A stretch of 64,000 bases of DNA from Vibrio hannami. Its GTDB lineage: Bacteria > Pseudomonadota > Gammaproteobacteria > Enterobacterales > Vibrionaceae. Shown here piece after piece: positions 44,373 to 53,614 of the stretch (position 1 is the stretch's first letter; each line of letters starts with the position of its first letter). The stretch spans positions 1,798,001-1,862,000 of the forward strand of contig NZ_JARQZP010000007.1 of assembly GCF_029589055.1 (NCBI RefSeq). Reading direction: 5' to 3'. The position numbers and the translations under genes are program-made. The notes beneath the pieces were generated by a model. The model did not search any database, was not told the DNA's origin, and worked only from the letters and a program-made list of their open reading frames with translations.

Positions 44373-45110
44373 TTAATCGTTTTGGGTCCACGCACTAAGT
44401 TTAATACGTAGTCGTTGCATTGATTGGCTAAGTATTTGGCTAACGCGAGATTCGCTAACACCCAAAACTTCACCTATTTCTTTTAAATTTAGCTCTTCAT
44501 CGTAATAAAGTGAAAGAACTAATGCTTCTCTTTCAGGCAGACTTTTGATCGAGTCGACTAAAGCTTGTCGAAAGTTCTCATCCGCTACTCCCTGAAATGG
44601 CGTATTCTCATTAAGATCGTCTCCATGAGTGATGACGTCTTCCGATACCCCTAAATCTTCAATACCAACCAGACGAGAGCAGTTTATATCAGATAGTGCC
44701 GAGTGATACTGTTCAAGTGTTAAATTTAGATGTGCGGCAACTTCCGCGTCTGTCGGATCTCTTTTTAGTGCTGCCTCCAGCTCATTAATTGCCTGACTTA
44801 TCGTTCTGTTGTTTTTGTGAACGGAACGAGGAACCCAATCGCCTTTGCGCACTTCATCTAACATTGCGCCACGAATACGGATACCTGCATAAGTTTCAAA
44901 GCTGGCTCCTTTTGAGCCATCATAATTCTGCTGTGCTTCTATCAGGCCAATCATTCCAGCCTGAATAAGGTCGTCAACCAGGACACTAGGAGGCAACCGC
45001 CCCAATAAGTGGTGGGCGATTCTTTTAACCAAATCTGAATACTGTTCCAGAAACGACCTCTGACTTGTGAGGTTCGCTTTTTGGTCATATGTTAGCGCCT
45101 TATTCACCAA
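44373..45110 (-). CDS. fliA: Flagellar sigma factor FliA (sigma-28)
   Basis: Sigma-28 directs late flagellar genes and is held by FlgM until the hook is finished. Regions 2 (~15-90: VDDLIQAGMIGLIEAQQ), 3 and 4 (~180-240: NLKEIGEVLGVSESRVSQI) are all present in 245 aa. It overlaps flhG by 11 bases, in the usual flhF-flhG-fliA order. Confidence 0.96.
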   Translation of the reverse strand: MVNKALTYDQKANLTSQRSFLEQYSDLVKRIAHHLLGRLPPSVLVDDLIQAGMIGLIEAQQNYDGSKGASFETYAGIRIRGAMLDEVRKGDWVPRSVHKNNRTISQAINELEAALKRDPTDAEVAAHLNLTLEQYHSALSDINCSRLVGIEDLGVSEDVITHGDDLNENTPFQGVADENFRQALVDSIKSLPEREALVLSLYYDEELNLKEIGEVLGVSESRVSQILSQSMQRLRIKLSAWTQND

Positions 45111-45987
45111 AAGGCTCTCCTACCGATTCTCTTTTCATCAGTAATCTTTCCACAAAAAACTCGAGATGACCACTTGGGCTCTTCGGTATCGGCCAGGTTA
45201 ACACTTTATTTGCAAGAGAACTCAAAGCAAGTGCCGCTGGCGAACGAGGAAATGCATCTACCACAATCTTTTGTTTTTTAACTGCCTGACGAACTTTATC
45301 ATCCAATGGAATACATGCTACGAGTTCGAGGCTCACATTCAAGAAGCGCTCTGTGACCAAGGTCAACTTTGCGAATAATTCTCTGCCTTCACGGTAGCTT
45401 CTGACCATATTTGCAACAATTTTGAAGCGTTGAACCTGATGTTCCCTGCTTAATAACTTGATTAGCGCATATGCATCAGTGATCGACGTCGGCTCATCAC
45501 ACACCACGACTAACACGTCCTGGGCAGCCCTTGAAAAGCTAACCACCATGTCAGAAATACCCGCCGCTGTATCGATAAGAAGGACATCCATCTCCTCTTC
45601 AAGAGAACCGAAAGCACGAATCAGTCCTGCATGTTGTGCATGGGATAACTCTGTCATACTTTGCGTGCCGGATGTCGCTGGAATAATTCTTATTCCATAC
45701 GGCCCCTCTACAATAGCGTCTTTTAATTCACACTCGCCTGCCAAAACATGCCCAAGGTTTCTTTTACTCTTGATACCTAGCATCACATCGACATTGGCTA
45801 ATCCTAAATCGGCATCCAGTACCATTACCTTTTTCCCCTGACGGGCAATGGCAATCGCTAGACCTAGCGTAACGTTTGACTTACCAACACCGCCCTTACC
45901 ACCAGTTACCGCAATAACTTTAGTAAGTGTAGGCTGTGTTAAGCGACGGAGGCCGCTTGCTTGATCATTTATCATATTATTTGTCAT
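45100..45987 (-). CDS. flhG: Flagellar number regulator FlhG (FleN)
   Basis: A MinD-like ATPase that limits flagellar number in polar flagellates, opposing FlhF and inhibiting the FlrA-type master regulator. The deviant Walker A is GGKGGVGKSN, Walker A' is VLDADLGLANVDVML and Walker B is VLIDTAAGIS. It has 295 aa and a C-terminal amphipathic membrane-targeting helix. It lies 14 bases after flhF and overlaps fliA. Confidence 0.94.
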   Translation of the reverse strand: MTNNMINDQASGLRRLTQPTLTKVIAVTGGKGGVGKSNVTLGLAIAIARQGKKVMVLDADLGLANVDVMLGIKSKRNLGHVLAGECELKDAIVEGPYGIRIIPATSGTQSMTELSHAQHAGLIRAFGSLEEEMDVLLIDTAAGISDMVVSFSRAAQDVLVVVCDEPTSITDAYALIKLLSREHQVQRFKIVANMVRSYREGRELFAKLTLVTERFLNVSLELVACIPLDDKVRQAVKKQKIVVDAFPRSPAALALSSLANKVLTWPIPKSPSGHLEFFVERLLMKRESVGEPFGE

Positions 45988-46001
45988 AAATTTGTCCGCC
46001 G

Positions 46002-47507
46002 CTAGAATCCTTCAGAATCGCTGTTCCAATAATGAGGTTCGCTTTCTGTTGATTTTTCAAGCAATTCGTTTGCTTTTGCGACCATATATCTTGGCTGAGC
46101 GATAACGATATCTTCCGGTACTCGCTGTCCGTTTGCGATATAAGAAACAGGCAATGAATTTTCGATAACAACGCTGATGAACTCACCCAGGCTTAATGAC
46201 TCATCGATTTTTGTAAGTACACACCCCGACAATGGGATGCGTTTAAAATGTTCAATGGTTTCCTGTAGCACCTTTCTTTGTGCTGTAGCAGGAAGCACCA
46301 AATAGCTGCTAATGGCTTCCCCGCTATTTTGCATCAGTGTATCTAGCTGTTCGGAAAGCCTTACATCTCTCTGACCCATACCGGCAGTATCAACAAGAAC
46401 CAGTCGCCGATTTCTAAGCTGATATATTACTTCGGCCAACTCGACGGTATCTTTAGCAACTCTTACCGGGCAGCCCATAATCCGACCGTAAATTGCCAGT
46501 TGTTCATGTGCACCAATTCGATAGGTATCCGTAGTTACCAATGCGACATTATCGGAGCCGTACTCCATTGCAGCCCTTGCCGCTAATTTGGCAATTGTGG
46601 TGGTCTTACCCACACCAGTCGGCCCAAGAAGCGCAACCACACCGCCTTTTTTCAGGATATCGGTCTTTGTGACAACAATCTGATCAGAGATAAGCCCAAG
46701 CAACGCTTTCCAGGCCTGGGCTGGTTTGGTGTCTTCGGGTATGTAACAGGCGAGCTGATCAGACAGTTCCGAAGAAAGCCCCATTCTTTCAAGGCGTTTT
46801 ATCAGCATGGCTCGTAGTGGCTCACGGCGTTCAACTTCTTGCCACATAAGGCCTGACACCTGATGCTCCAACAAGCGACGAATTGAATTCATCTCTTCGC
46901 GCATAGATTCGAGCTCTTGTGTTGATTCTGACTCAGCGATAGGACCACCACGTTTTTTATCATAGCGAGTAGGATCCAGCTTTGGAGCTTGCCTTGGCAT
47001 ATCACGATCTTCAGCAATCAATCGGGCCAAACCGGATTCTTCAGTGAGTGAAGATGAGATAGGGCCTCTTTCGCCACGCTGGCTCTCGGTACGCGCCCCT
47101 CGCCCCTCAGACTGTCGTTTTAGCAGTGATGCTAGTGAATCTGCCTCTGTTGCTGCTGACGAGCTCTGTGGCGTATCTTCCTGGCTATATTGTTTTAGCA
47201 TGTTTGCAAAACGCTTAGTCATTGAGCCTTGAGCATTATTGTCCGCGGTATTCGATTTTAAACTAACTCTGTCTTCCTGAAGTTCTCTCGAAGCGTATCG
47301 GCTATTTACCTGAGTCTGAGCAAAATCATTTGAATAACGTGAGTTCTGAGAAGGTGCAGGAGCGGTATCACCATCAACAGCAGCGACAATCTCAACACCA
47401 CCAGTCACCTTTTTGTTGGACATAATGACCGCTTCCGCTCCAAGTTCTTCTTTCACCTGAAGCAGTGCTGTTCTCATGTCCTTTGCAAAAAATCGTTTTA
47501 TCTTCAA
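46002..47507 (-). CDS. flhF: Flagellar site-determining GTPase FlhF
   Basis: An SRP-type GTPase that marks the pole for flagellar assembly. An N-terminal basic B domain and a variable Ser/Gln/Arg-rich region (~60-215) precede the NG domain (~225-490), with G1 GPTGVGKTTTIAKLA, G3 VDTAGMGQRD and G4 TKIDES. It is 501 aa, in the vibrio range. It starts 29 bases after flhA. Confidence 0.95.
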   Translation of the reverse strand: MKIKRFFAKDMRTALLQVKEELGAEAVIMSNKKVTGGVEIVAAVDGDTAPAPSQNSRYSNDFAQTQVNSRYASRELQEDRVSLKSNTADNNAQGSMTKRFANMLKQYSQEDTPQSSSAATEADSLASLLKRQSEGRGARTESQRGERGPISSSLTEESGLARLIAEDRDMPRQAPKLDPTRYDKKRGGPIAESESTQELESMREEMNSIRRLLEHQVSGLMWQEVERREPLRAMLIKRLERMGLSSELSDQLACYIPEDTKPAQAWKALLGLISDQIVVTKTDILKKGGVVALLGPTGVGKTTTIAKLAARAAMEYGSDNVALVTTDTYRIGAHEQLAIYGRIMGCPVRVAKDTVELAEVIYQLRNRRLVLVDTAGMGQRDVRLSEQLDTLMQNSGEAISSYLVLPATAQRKVLQETIEHFKRIPLSGCVLTKIDESLSLGEFISVVIENSLPVSYIANGQRVPEDIVIAQPRYMVAKANELLEKSTESEPHYWNSDSEGF

Positions 47508-47536
47508 GATATGTGTCCAAATTTAATCAGCACGGT

Positions 47537-49630
47537 TTAATTACCAACAGCCTGTACAATGCGAATCTGTTTTTCATCAGGTATTTCCTGATAAGAAAGA
47601 ACCCTTAGATTCGGAATAGTGTTCTTAACAAATTTAGCTAAAGTGGTTCGAAGCACACCGGACGTTAGCAGCACCGCAGGTTCACCTTTCAGCTCTTGCT
47701 CCTGAGTCGCCTGACTTAGTGAAGCCTGGAGTCTTTCAGCCAAACCAGGTTCAATCCCTGTTGATTCACCACCAGATGCCTGCATGGTTTGATGCAAGAT
47801 TTGTTCCAGCTCAGGAATCAAGGTTATCACCGGCAACTCAGGTTCTATACCATTGATTTCCTGAACAATTAGTCGCTTAAGCGCTATCCGAACTGCCGCT
47901 GTTAAGATGTCAGGTTCTTGACTCTTACTTGAGTACTCTGAAAGCGTCTGAACGATTGTCCGAACATCTCTAATCGGAATCGCTTCGTTCAACAGGTTCT
48001 GAAGCACTTTAACAACAACACCAAGTGTAAGCTGATCCGGTACAAAGCCTTCGACAAGTTTAGGTGCCGAACGGCCGAGCATCTCAAGAAGATTTTGAAC
48101 CTCTTCATGACCAATTAACTGAGATGCATTGTTAGTCAGTAACTGACTCAGGTGTGTTGCTAAAACAGTTGCAGAATCAACTACAGTATAGCCCAGAGCT
48201 TGTGCATGCTCACGATGCTCTTCTCTGATCCAAACGGCCTCCAGACCAAACGCAGGATCGACTGTGGGTTCACCCTCTACCATCCCATATACCTGCCCCG
48301 GGTTAATGGCTAACTCCTGATCTGGCCTTATCTCTGCTTCACCAACCGCTACACCCATCAAAGTAATTCGATAGCTGTTGGGAGTAAGTTCTAAATTGTC
48401 ACGAATATGCACCGCTGGGATAAGGAAACCAAAGTCCTGTGAAAGCTTTTTACGCACGCCTTTCACTCGTTCAAGTAACTCTCCTCCCTGATCTCTGTCT
48501 ACCATCGGAATAAGACGATAGCCAACCTCAAGCCCAATCACGTCAACAGGCTGAACATCATCCCATGATAGCTCTTTCTGTGCAGGCGCTTCCCCTTCCT
48601 TAGCTTCTGGTAGTTTTGGCTTCTCAGCTTCTTTTTTCTGTTTTTTGTAAATCAGATAGGCTGCACCGCCTGCTAATGAGCTCAACAATAGGAACGCGAA
48701 ATGCGGCATACCCGGAACAATACCCATCACACCCAAAATCGCAGAGGTAATCATCAGCGCTTTAGGGTTATCGAACATCTGGAACACCATCTGTTGCCCC
48801 ATATCTTCATCGGTATTCTGACGGGTTACCATGATGGCAGCGGAGATAGAAAGTAATAGCGAAGGGATCTGAGCAACTAAACCATCACCGATGGTCAGTA
48901 GCGTATAGATTTCTATGGCTTCTCGAAAACCAAGATCAAACTGAATCATACCGACGGATAGTCCGCCGACAATGTTGATAAATAGGATAAGGATGCCCGC
49001 GATAGCATCCCCTTTTACAAACTTAGAGGCACCATCCATTGAACCGTAAAAGTCGGCTTCTTTGGTTACTTCGAAGCGTCGTGTTCGAGCCTGCTCCTGA
49101 TCTATCAAACCTGCGTTGAGGTCGGCATCAATCGCCATCTGTTTACCTGGCAAGGCATCCAACGTAAAGCGAGCACTTACCTCGGAGATACGTCCCGCAC
49201 CTTTGGTCACGACCATAAAGTTGATGATCATCAGGATTAAGAAGACCACAAGACCAACGGCATAGTTACCACCGATAACTACGCTACCGAACGCCTCAAT
49301 CACGTTACCGGCGGCGTTGCCTCCTTCATGACCATATAGCAGGACGACTCGGGTTGATGCAACGTTAAGCGCTAGTCGTAATAGGGTAGCTATCAAAAGA
49401 ACGGTTGGGAATGCTGCGAAGTCCAGAGGGCGACGGGTATAAACCGTTACCAACAGAACAACCATCGCCAATGCGATATTGAAGGTAAATGAGATATCGA
49501 GCAGCAACGGAGGGATAGGCAGAACTATCATACCCAGCGTTGCAAGGACTAATACAGGTGCACCAATGGCCGGAAGGGCCCTGGTTGGTATATTTGGCAA
49601 CCTGTCGGAAAACGGTAAATTTAACTTCAT
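47537..49630 (-). CDS. flhA: Flagellar export apparatus protein FlhA
   Basis: FlhA is the large membrane protein whose nonameric cytoplasmic ring docks chaperone-bound flagellar substrates. It has eight N-terminal membrane helices (~15-325) with the FHIPEP signature MVVTKGAGRISEVSARFTLD region, followed by the cytoplasmic domain (~360-697). It is 697 aa, standard. A sigma-54-type promoter lies about 80 bases upstream, so it starts the flhA-F-G-fliA-che unit. Confidence 0.96.
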   Translation of the reverse strand: MKLNLPFSDRLPNIPTRALPAIGAPVLVLATLGMIVLPIPPLLLDISFTFNIALAMVVLLVTVYTRRPLDFAAFPTVLLIATLLRLALNVASTRVVLLYGHEGGNAAGNVIEAFGSVVIGGNYAVGLVVFLILMIINFMVVTKGAGRISEVSARFTLDALPGKQMAIDADLNAGLIDQEQARTRRFEVTKEADFYGSMDGASKFVKGDAIAGILILFINIVGGLSVGMIQFDLGFREAIEIYTLLTIGDGLVAQIPSLLLSISAAIMVTRQNTDEDMGQQMVFQMFDNPKALMITSAILGVMGIVPGMPHFAFLLLSSLAGGAAYLIYKKQKKEAEKPKLPEAKEGEAPAQKELSWDDVQPVDVIGLEVGYRLIPMVDRDQGGELLERVKGVRKKLSQDFGFLIPAVHIRDNLELTPNSYRITLMGVAVGEAEIRPDQELAINPGQVYGMVEGEPTVDPAFGLEAVWIREEHREHAQALGYTVVDSATVLATHLSQLLTNNASQLIGHEEVQNLLEMLGRSAPKLVEGFVPDQLTLGVVVKVLQNLLNEAIPIRDVRTIVQTLSEYSSKSQEPDILTAAVRIALKRLIVQEINGIEPELPVITLIPELEQILHQTMQASGGESTGIEPGLAERLQASLSQATQEQELKGEPAVLLTSGVLRTTLAKFVKNTIPNLRVLSYQEIPDEKQIRIVQAVGN

Positions 49631-49707
49631 ATATCAGCTGAGTGAGTATTCAAACCTATTGAATTTTCAATAAGTTAATTTATAGATAAAAGCGCTTTAG
49701 TGGTATA

Positions 49708-49724
49708 TGCAATATCTAGTCCAG
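49708..49724 (-). promoter_or_regulatory. Sigma-54 promoter upstream of flhA
   Basis: CTGGACTAGATATTGCA has the GG-N10-GC core of a -24/-12 promoter, on the flhA strand, with the start codon about 80 bases downstream. FlrC-type activation is expected by family. Confidence 0.65.
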
Positions 49725-49730
49725 CAAGTT

Positions 49731-50010
49731 AAGTCAAAAAGTTGACTTGCTCCGTTGTTAAAGGCGTATCGGGAGTGCTTGCTTCCATGAACCGCTTTGT
49801 TTAACTGTAGCACTCATATCCAGCTTCTTCGATCCGGCATGTTCATTACATCAAGCACTCCCGATACACCTTAAGCAGGTACTACGGAGTTTAGAAGTGT
49901 GTACTGGGTGTACCCTATGGAACGAACATGCCAACATGATAGACCGAACTTAACAGCGCTCAAGTAACAGTAGCGGTTCGTGGAATAGGGTATTCCCAGT
50001 ATGCACTTGA
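49731..50010. repeat. Fold-back element between flhB and flhA
   Basis: This 441-base gap (49631-50071) has no gene but nested inverted repeats: AAGTCAA/TTGACTT (49731-49748); a 21-base pair of arms at 49761-49781 and 49852-49872 with one mismatch, containing GTATCGGGAGTGCTTG; a 26-base pair at 49902-49927 and 49977-50002 with about five mismatches; and shared GGCATGTTC/GAACATGCC and AGCGGTTC/GAACCGCT arms linking the two halves. I do not recognise it as a VCR/attC site or an insertion sequence. It could be a repeat element or a structured RNA leader. Confidence 0.6.
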
Positions 50011-50071
50011 CCAGTAAGAGTGGAAGCGAGTATCCCGGTGAGTCACGATTTCCTATCGGCTGGTTGGCAAA

Positions 50072-51202
50072 TTAATAGCGCAGATCCGGTGGTATTGGCA
50101 TATTCTCTTCTGCAAGAGTTGGTCTTTGCCCGCCGCGTTTTCGGAACTGTTTTAGCTGGAATACATATGCCAGCACCTGAGCAACAGCAACAAACAACCC
50201 ATCTGGAATTTGCTGCTCTAGCTCGGTAGAGTGGTAAAGCGCACGAGCCAAAGGAGGCGCAGGGATAACATAGATATCATGCTCTCGGGCAACTTCACGG
50301 ATTTTAAGAGCCATATGGTCTGTACCTTTAGCAACCACTATTGGCGCTCTGTCCTTCTTAGTATCATAGCGAAGTGCTACTGAGAAATGCTCCGGGTTAG
50401 TAACAACAACGTCTGCTGTAGGCACATCCGCCATCATGCGACGTTGTGCAGCCTCCCTCTGAAGCATCCGAATACGACCTTTAACTTCAGGCTTACCTTC
50501 CGTCTCTTTGTATTCGTCTTTCACTTCCTGCTTAGTCATCTTCAGCTGATCTGCGTGTTGCCAGATCTGGAACGGAATATCAATTGCAACGACGACCAGT
50601 AAAGAACAACTAATCAGCAAAATAAAGCTAAGGAGTATATCTAAGGCATGGAATATATTTTGTGGGAACACATCCATGCTCAACTGGAATAAATCGATTT
50701 TAGAACGCTCGATCAGGTAGAAAGCCATACCCGCTACCAACGACACTTTAAGTATCGACTTAACAAGCTCCACCCAGCTTTGAAGGCCAACCATACGCTT
50801 AAGACCACTCAGTGGATTCATTTTAGAGAGCTTAGGCATAGCCGCTTCTGCTGAAAAGCTAATGCCACCAACCCCCGCAGCTCCTACCACGGCAGCAACA
50901 AACAGGGTAACTAGAATCAAAGTAAGAGGTAAAAACAGCTGAACCAATGCACCAGATACGATATCTAACAACTTACCTGTATTAAAGATTTCCTCACGGC
51001 TTAAAGAAAAAAGACGCGACATCAGTTGGAACAGCCCTTTAGCAAGCTGTTCACCAAACATCATTAAGGATACCGCCCCAACAACAAGCACAGACACGGA
51101 AGCTAACTCTTTAGAGCGTGCTACCTGCCCTTTTTCTCTCGCCTGTTGTAACCGCCTGGGCGTGGCGTCTTCGGTCCGTTCCTGACCGTCTGATTCTGCC
51201 AA
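50072..51202 (-). CDS. flhB: Flagellar export switch protein FlhB
   Basis: FlhB changes export specificity from hook to filament substrates by cutting itself. It has four membrane helices (~30-210) and a cytoplasmic domain with the cleavage site, which reads NPEH (N269-H272) rather than the common NPTH; Asn and Pro needed for cleavage are present. It is 376 aa. It ends the fliK-flhB gene run; a long gap follows before flhA. Confidence 0.94.
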   Translation of the reverse strand: MAESDGQERTEDATPRRLQQAREKGQVARSKELASVSVLVVGAVSLMMFGEQLAKGLFQLMSRLFSLSREEIFNTGKLLDIVSGALVQLFLPLTLILVTLFVAAVVGAAGVGGISFSAEAAMPKLSKMNPLSGLKRMVGLQSWVELVKSILKVSLVAGMAFYLIERSKIDLFQLSMDVFPQNIFHALDILLSFILLISCSLLVVVAIDIPFQIWQHADQLKMTKQEVKDEYKETEGKPEVKGRIRMLQREAAQRRMMADVPTADVVVTNPEHFSVALRYDTKKDRAPIVVAKGTDHMALKIREVAREHDIYVIPAPPLARALYHSTELEQQIPDGLFVAVAQVLAYVFQLKQFRKRGGQRPTLAEENMPIPPDLRY

Positions 51203-51227
51203 TTCAGCCTCCTGAAAAAAGCTAAGT

Positions 51228-51260
51228 ATGCATTCCCACGCAGAGCGTTGGGAACGAGAG
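51228..51260. repeat. REP-like palindrome between fliR and flhB
   Basis: TTCCCACGC-AGA-GCGTTGGGAA is a near-palindrome with a one-base bulge, flanked by GTATGCA and CGAGAG. It resembles the GTTCCCACGCTCTGCGTGGGAATGC repeats seen between genes in many gammaproteobacteria. Confidence 0.6.
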
Positions 51261-51272
51261 ATGAAAATAGGA

Positions 51273-52055
51273 TTAACAATTCAACCGGATAAGGCGACAA
51301 ACCTGCTGTTCACCTTCAATCCAGTAAAGCTCATAATGGCTGTATAGTCCAAGCAGGATATACCAACATAGAAGCAAACCAACAATAAGAGCAAAAGCAA
51401 AACCCAGTGAGAAAATATTCAGCTGTGGCGCAGCTCGGGTCATTACACCAAAGGATAAGTTAATCGTAAGTAACGCGATAATCCCGGACAAAGACATACT
51501 CAATGCAGTTTTAAACATAATGCTCAGCCAAAGCGCCATCTCTCTGAAATCTGTTGTAGTCAGCGATCCTGAGCCAATTGGTAGACTCTTAAAACTAAAC
51601 ACCACAAGCTGGATCAGCTTAAGGTGACCATCTGTTGCCAGGAAAAACATGGTTGCAACAAACATAAACAACTGACCTAGCAAAGGCGTGTTCTGGCCGT
51701 TCGCCGGGTCAACCATCGAAGCAAAACCCAGGCTCGACTGCATACCCAGAATCTGACCTAACATAACAAATGTCTGGATCATAAACTGGGTAACCATCCC
51801 CATAGCAACGCCTATTAATAGCTGTTCGAAGGTTGTCAGAAAGCCCTCAAAAGAAAGCAGTTGCAGCTCCTGTGGCACAGCGGGAATTGCCGGCATCACA
51901 GCAAAAGTGACCGCCAAAGAAAGGTAGAGTCTAATCCGTGTGGAAACAAATCGTGCACCAGTTACCGTCATCACCATAAACATGGCGGATATGCGAGTAA
52001 ATGGCCAAAAGTAGTTGGCTATCCAATCCAGAATAATGGTCGTTGGATACTCCAT
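51273..52055 (-). CDS. fliR: Flagellar export gate protein FliR
   Basis: FliR is one of the FliPQR export-gate components. It has six hydrophobic segments across 260 aa, with the family regions PAIPAVPQELQLL and QTFVMLGQILGMQSSLGFASMVDPANGQN. It starts 8 bases after fliQ and is followed by a 70-base spacer with a REP-like palindrome before flhB. Confidence 0.95.
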   Translation of the reverse strand: MEYPTTIILDWIANYFWPFTRISAMFMVMTVTGARFVSTRIRLYLSLAVTFAVMPAIPAVPQELQLLSFEGFLTTFEQLLIGVAMGMVTQFMIQTFVMLGQILGMQSSLGFASMVDPANGQNTPLLGQLFMFVATMFFLATDGHLKLIQLVVFSFKSLPIGSGSLTTTDFREMALWLSIMFKTALSMSLSGIIALLTINLSFGVMTRAAPQLNIFSLGFAFALIVGLLLCWYILLGLYSHYELYWIEGEQQVCRLIRLNC

Positions 52056-52063
52056 AGCGATTC

Positions 52064-52333
52064 CTAGTAAAGAATCGATGGCAGCCTGTCTACCATCTCA
52101 AAGAAGAAACCCATTAAAGCCTGAGTCATCCAGTGACCGAAAAAAGAGAGCGCTAACAGCGTTACAATCAAACGAGGAAGGAAGCTAAGCGTCTGTTCGT
52201 TGATAGAGGTCGCAGCCTGGAATATAGCCACAATCAAACCAACCAACAGGCTTGGAATGATAATGGCACATACCATGATAAGCACCATCCAAAGTGCTTC
52301 CCGGAAGATTTCTACAAATACCTCTGGTGTCAT
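52064..52333 (-). CDS. fliQ: Flagellar export gate protein FliQ
   Basis: A two-helix membrane subunit (89 aa) of the FliPQR gate, with the family motif LVGLIVAIFQAATSINEQTL and LSFLPRLI. It lies 16 bases after fliP. Confidence 0.95.
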   Translation of the reverse strand: MTPEVFVEIFREALWMVLIMVCAIIIPSLLVGLIVAIFQAATSINEQTLSFLPRLIVTLLALSFFGHWMTQALMGFFFEMVDRLPSILY

Positions 52334-52349
52334 ACTATTCTCCCCCTAG

Positions 52350-53222
52350 CTACAACGCGAAACTGCCCGCGAGGGTCGAAAGAATCAGGTTCCAGCCATC
52401 CACCAGAACAAACAGCATCAGCTTAAATGGCAGTGACACAATCATAGGAGAAAGCATCATCATACCCATTGCCATCAGTATCGATGCCACTACCAGGTCA
52501 ATTATCAGGAACGGCAGGAACAGCATAAAGCCAATTTGGAACGCGGTTTTCAGCTCTGACGTGATAAAAGCAGGGATAAGCACCGCCATGGATACATCTT
52601 CCGGATTCTGAACATCGGAGCCCGAAATATTAACAAAGGTCTCCAGATCTTTTACCCGAGTCTGCTTGAGCATAAAGCTCTTCATCGGCCCTTGAGCCTG
52701 ATCGAATGCCTGTCTTGCGGTTATTTGCTCGTTCAGATAAGGCTGAACAGCATCTGTGTTCACCTTATCAATCACCGGGGACATAATAAAAAATGTCAGA
52801 AAGATAGCGATACCAATGATCACCTGGTTTGAAGGTGTCTGCTGCAAACCCATTGCCTGCCGAAGAATCGACATAACGACAACTATTCGGGTAAACGAGG
52901 TCATCAGGATAACCATAGCAGGCAAGAAACCCAGCATGGTCATCAATGCCAGAATCTGAAGATTTATCGAGTAATCTTCGCTACCGTCAGGATTCGCCGT
53001 CATGGTAAACGCGGGAATACCGCCGCCACCGGAACTGCTCCCCAGTGCCAGCGTCTGGCGGTTTCCATCCTGACTTTCCAAAGCCTGAACGGTGACGGTT
53101 TCAGCACCTGTAGCGGTTGCTGGTATCTGAGTCTCCAGCTCTTCCTGAGCAAAAGCAAGGGAAGCGCTGGCAAAAAACACAAACGCTGCCAGTAAGGCAG
53201 CGATAGTTTTATTTATTCTCAT
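52350..53222 (-). CDS. fliP: Flagellar export gate protein FliP
   Basis: FliP forms the pentameric core of the export gate. A cleavable signal peptide (~1-25, after AFA) and a variable periplasmic segment precede four membrane helices with the signatures RIVVVMSILRQAMGLQQTP and AFQIGFMLFLPFLIIDLVVAS region. It is 290 aa and overlaps fliO by 14 bases. Confidence 0.95.
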   Translation of the reverse strand: MRINKTIAALLAAFVFFASASLAFAQEELETQIPATATGAETVTVQALESQDGNRQTLALGSSSGGGGIPAFTMTANPDGSEDYSINLQILALMTMLGFLPAMVILMTSFTRIVVVMSILRQAMGLQQTPSNQVIIGIAIFLTFFIMSPVIDKVNTDAVQPYLNEQITARQAFDQAQGPMKSFMLKQTRVKDLETFVNISGSDVQNPEDVSMAVLIPAFITSELKTAFQIGFMLFLPFLIIDLVVASILMAMGMMMLSPMIVSLPFKLMLFVLVDGWNLILSTLAGSFAL

Positions 53223-53610
53223 TTTTCTTCAGTAGTTGTGATAATTGATTCGCGAATGGCGCAGTTTCCGGCTGCTCTGCGTCAAGGTTCTTGTCTAACC
53301 GGGAAATCAGATTGATTGAATGTGGAGTTATACCAACCAGATATTGTTCCTCTCCAGCCTGAACCACCGCGATTCTTTCCTTGGTTCCAACAGGGAGCTG
53401 ACGAAGTATCTTCAGGTCTTTCTGACCACCGATTGACGGGTGTTGCATCCTTTTTAGCACCCAGGCCAAAACACAAATCAATGCAATAACAAAGATCAAC
53501 GAACCTAAAGTCGTCGCCAAATCCATTTCTGTCGCACCAGCAGCGAATGCTGGTGTCGATATAAAGAGTAAAGGTAATTTCGCTCTTAACTTCATACGTT
53601 TTAGCTTCAT
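53209..53610 (-). CDS. fliO: Flagellar export protein FliO
   Basis: A small membrane protein that helps assemble FliP. It has a signal-like N terminus, one membrane helix (~33-50) and a cytoplasmic domain with LKILRQLPVGTKERIAVVQ, the family motif. It is 133 aa; an internal ATG six codons in is also possible. It lies 4 bases after fliN and overlaps fliP. Confidence 0.9.
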   Translation of the reverse strand: MKLKRMKLRAKLPLLFISTPAFAAGATEMDLATTLGSLIFVIALICVLAWVLKRMQHPSIGGQKDLKILRQLPVGTKERIAVVQAGEEQYLVGITPHSINLISRLDKNLDAEQPETAPFANQLSQLLKKNENK

Positions 53611-53614
53611 ACGA

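Noticed and set aside
49761..49872. Integron attC (VCR) site in the flhB-flhA gap
   Set aside because: The GTTAGGC/GCCTAAC-type core sites are absent and no cassette genes are nearby.
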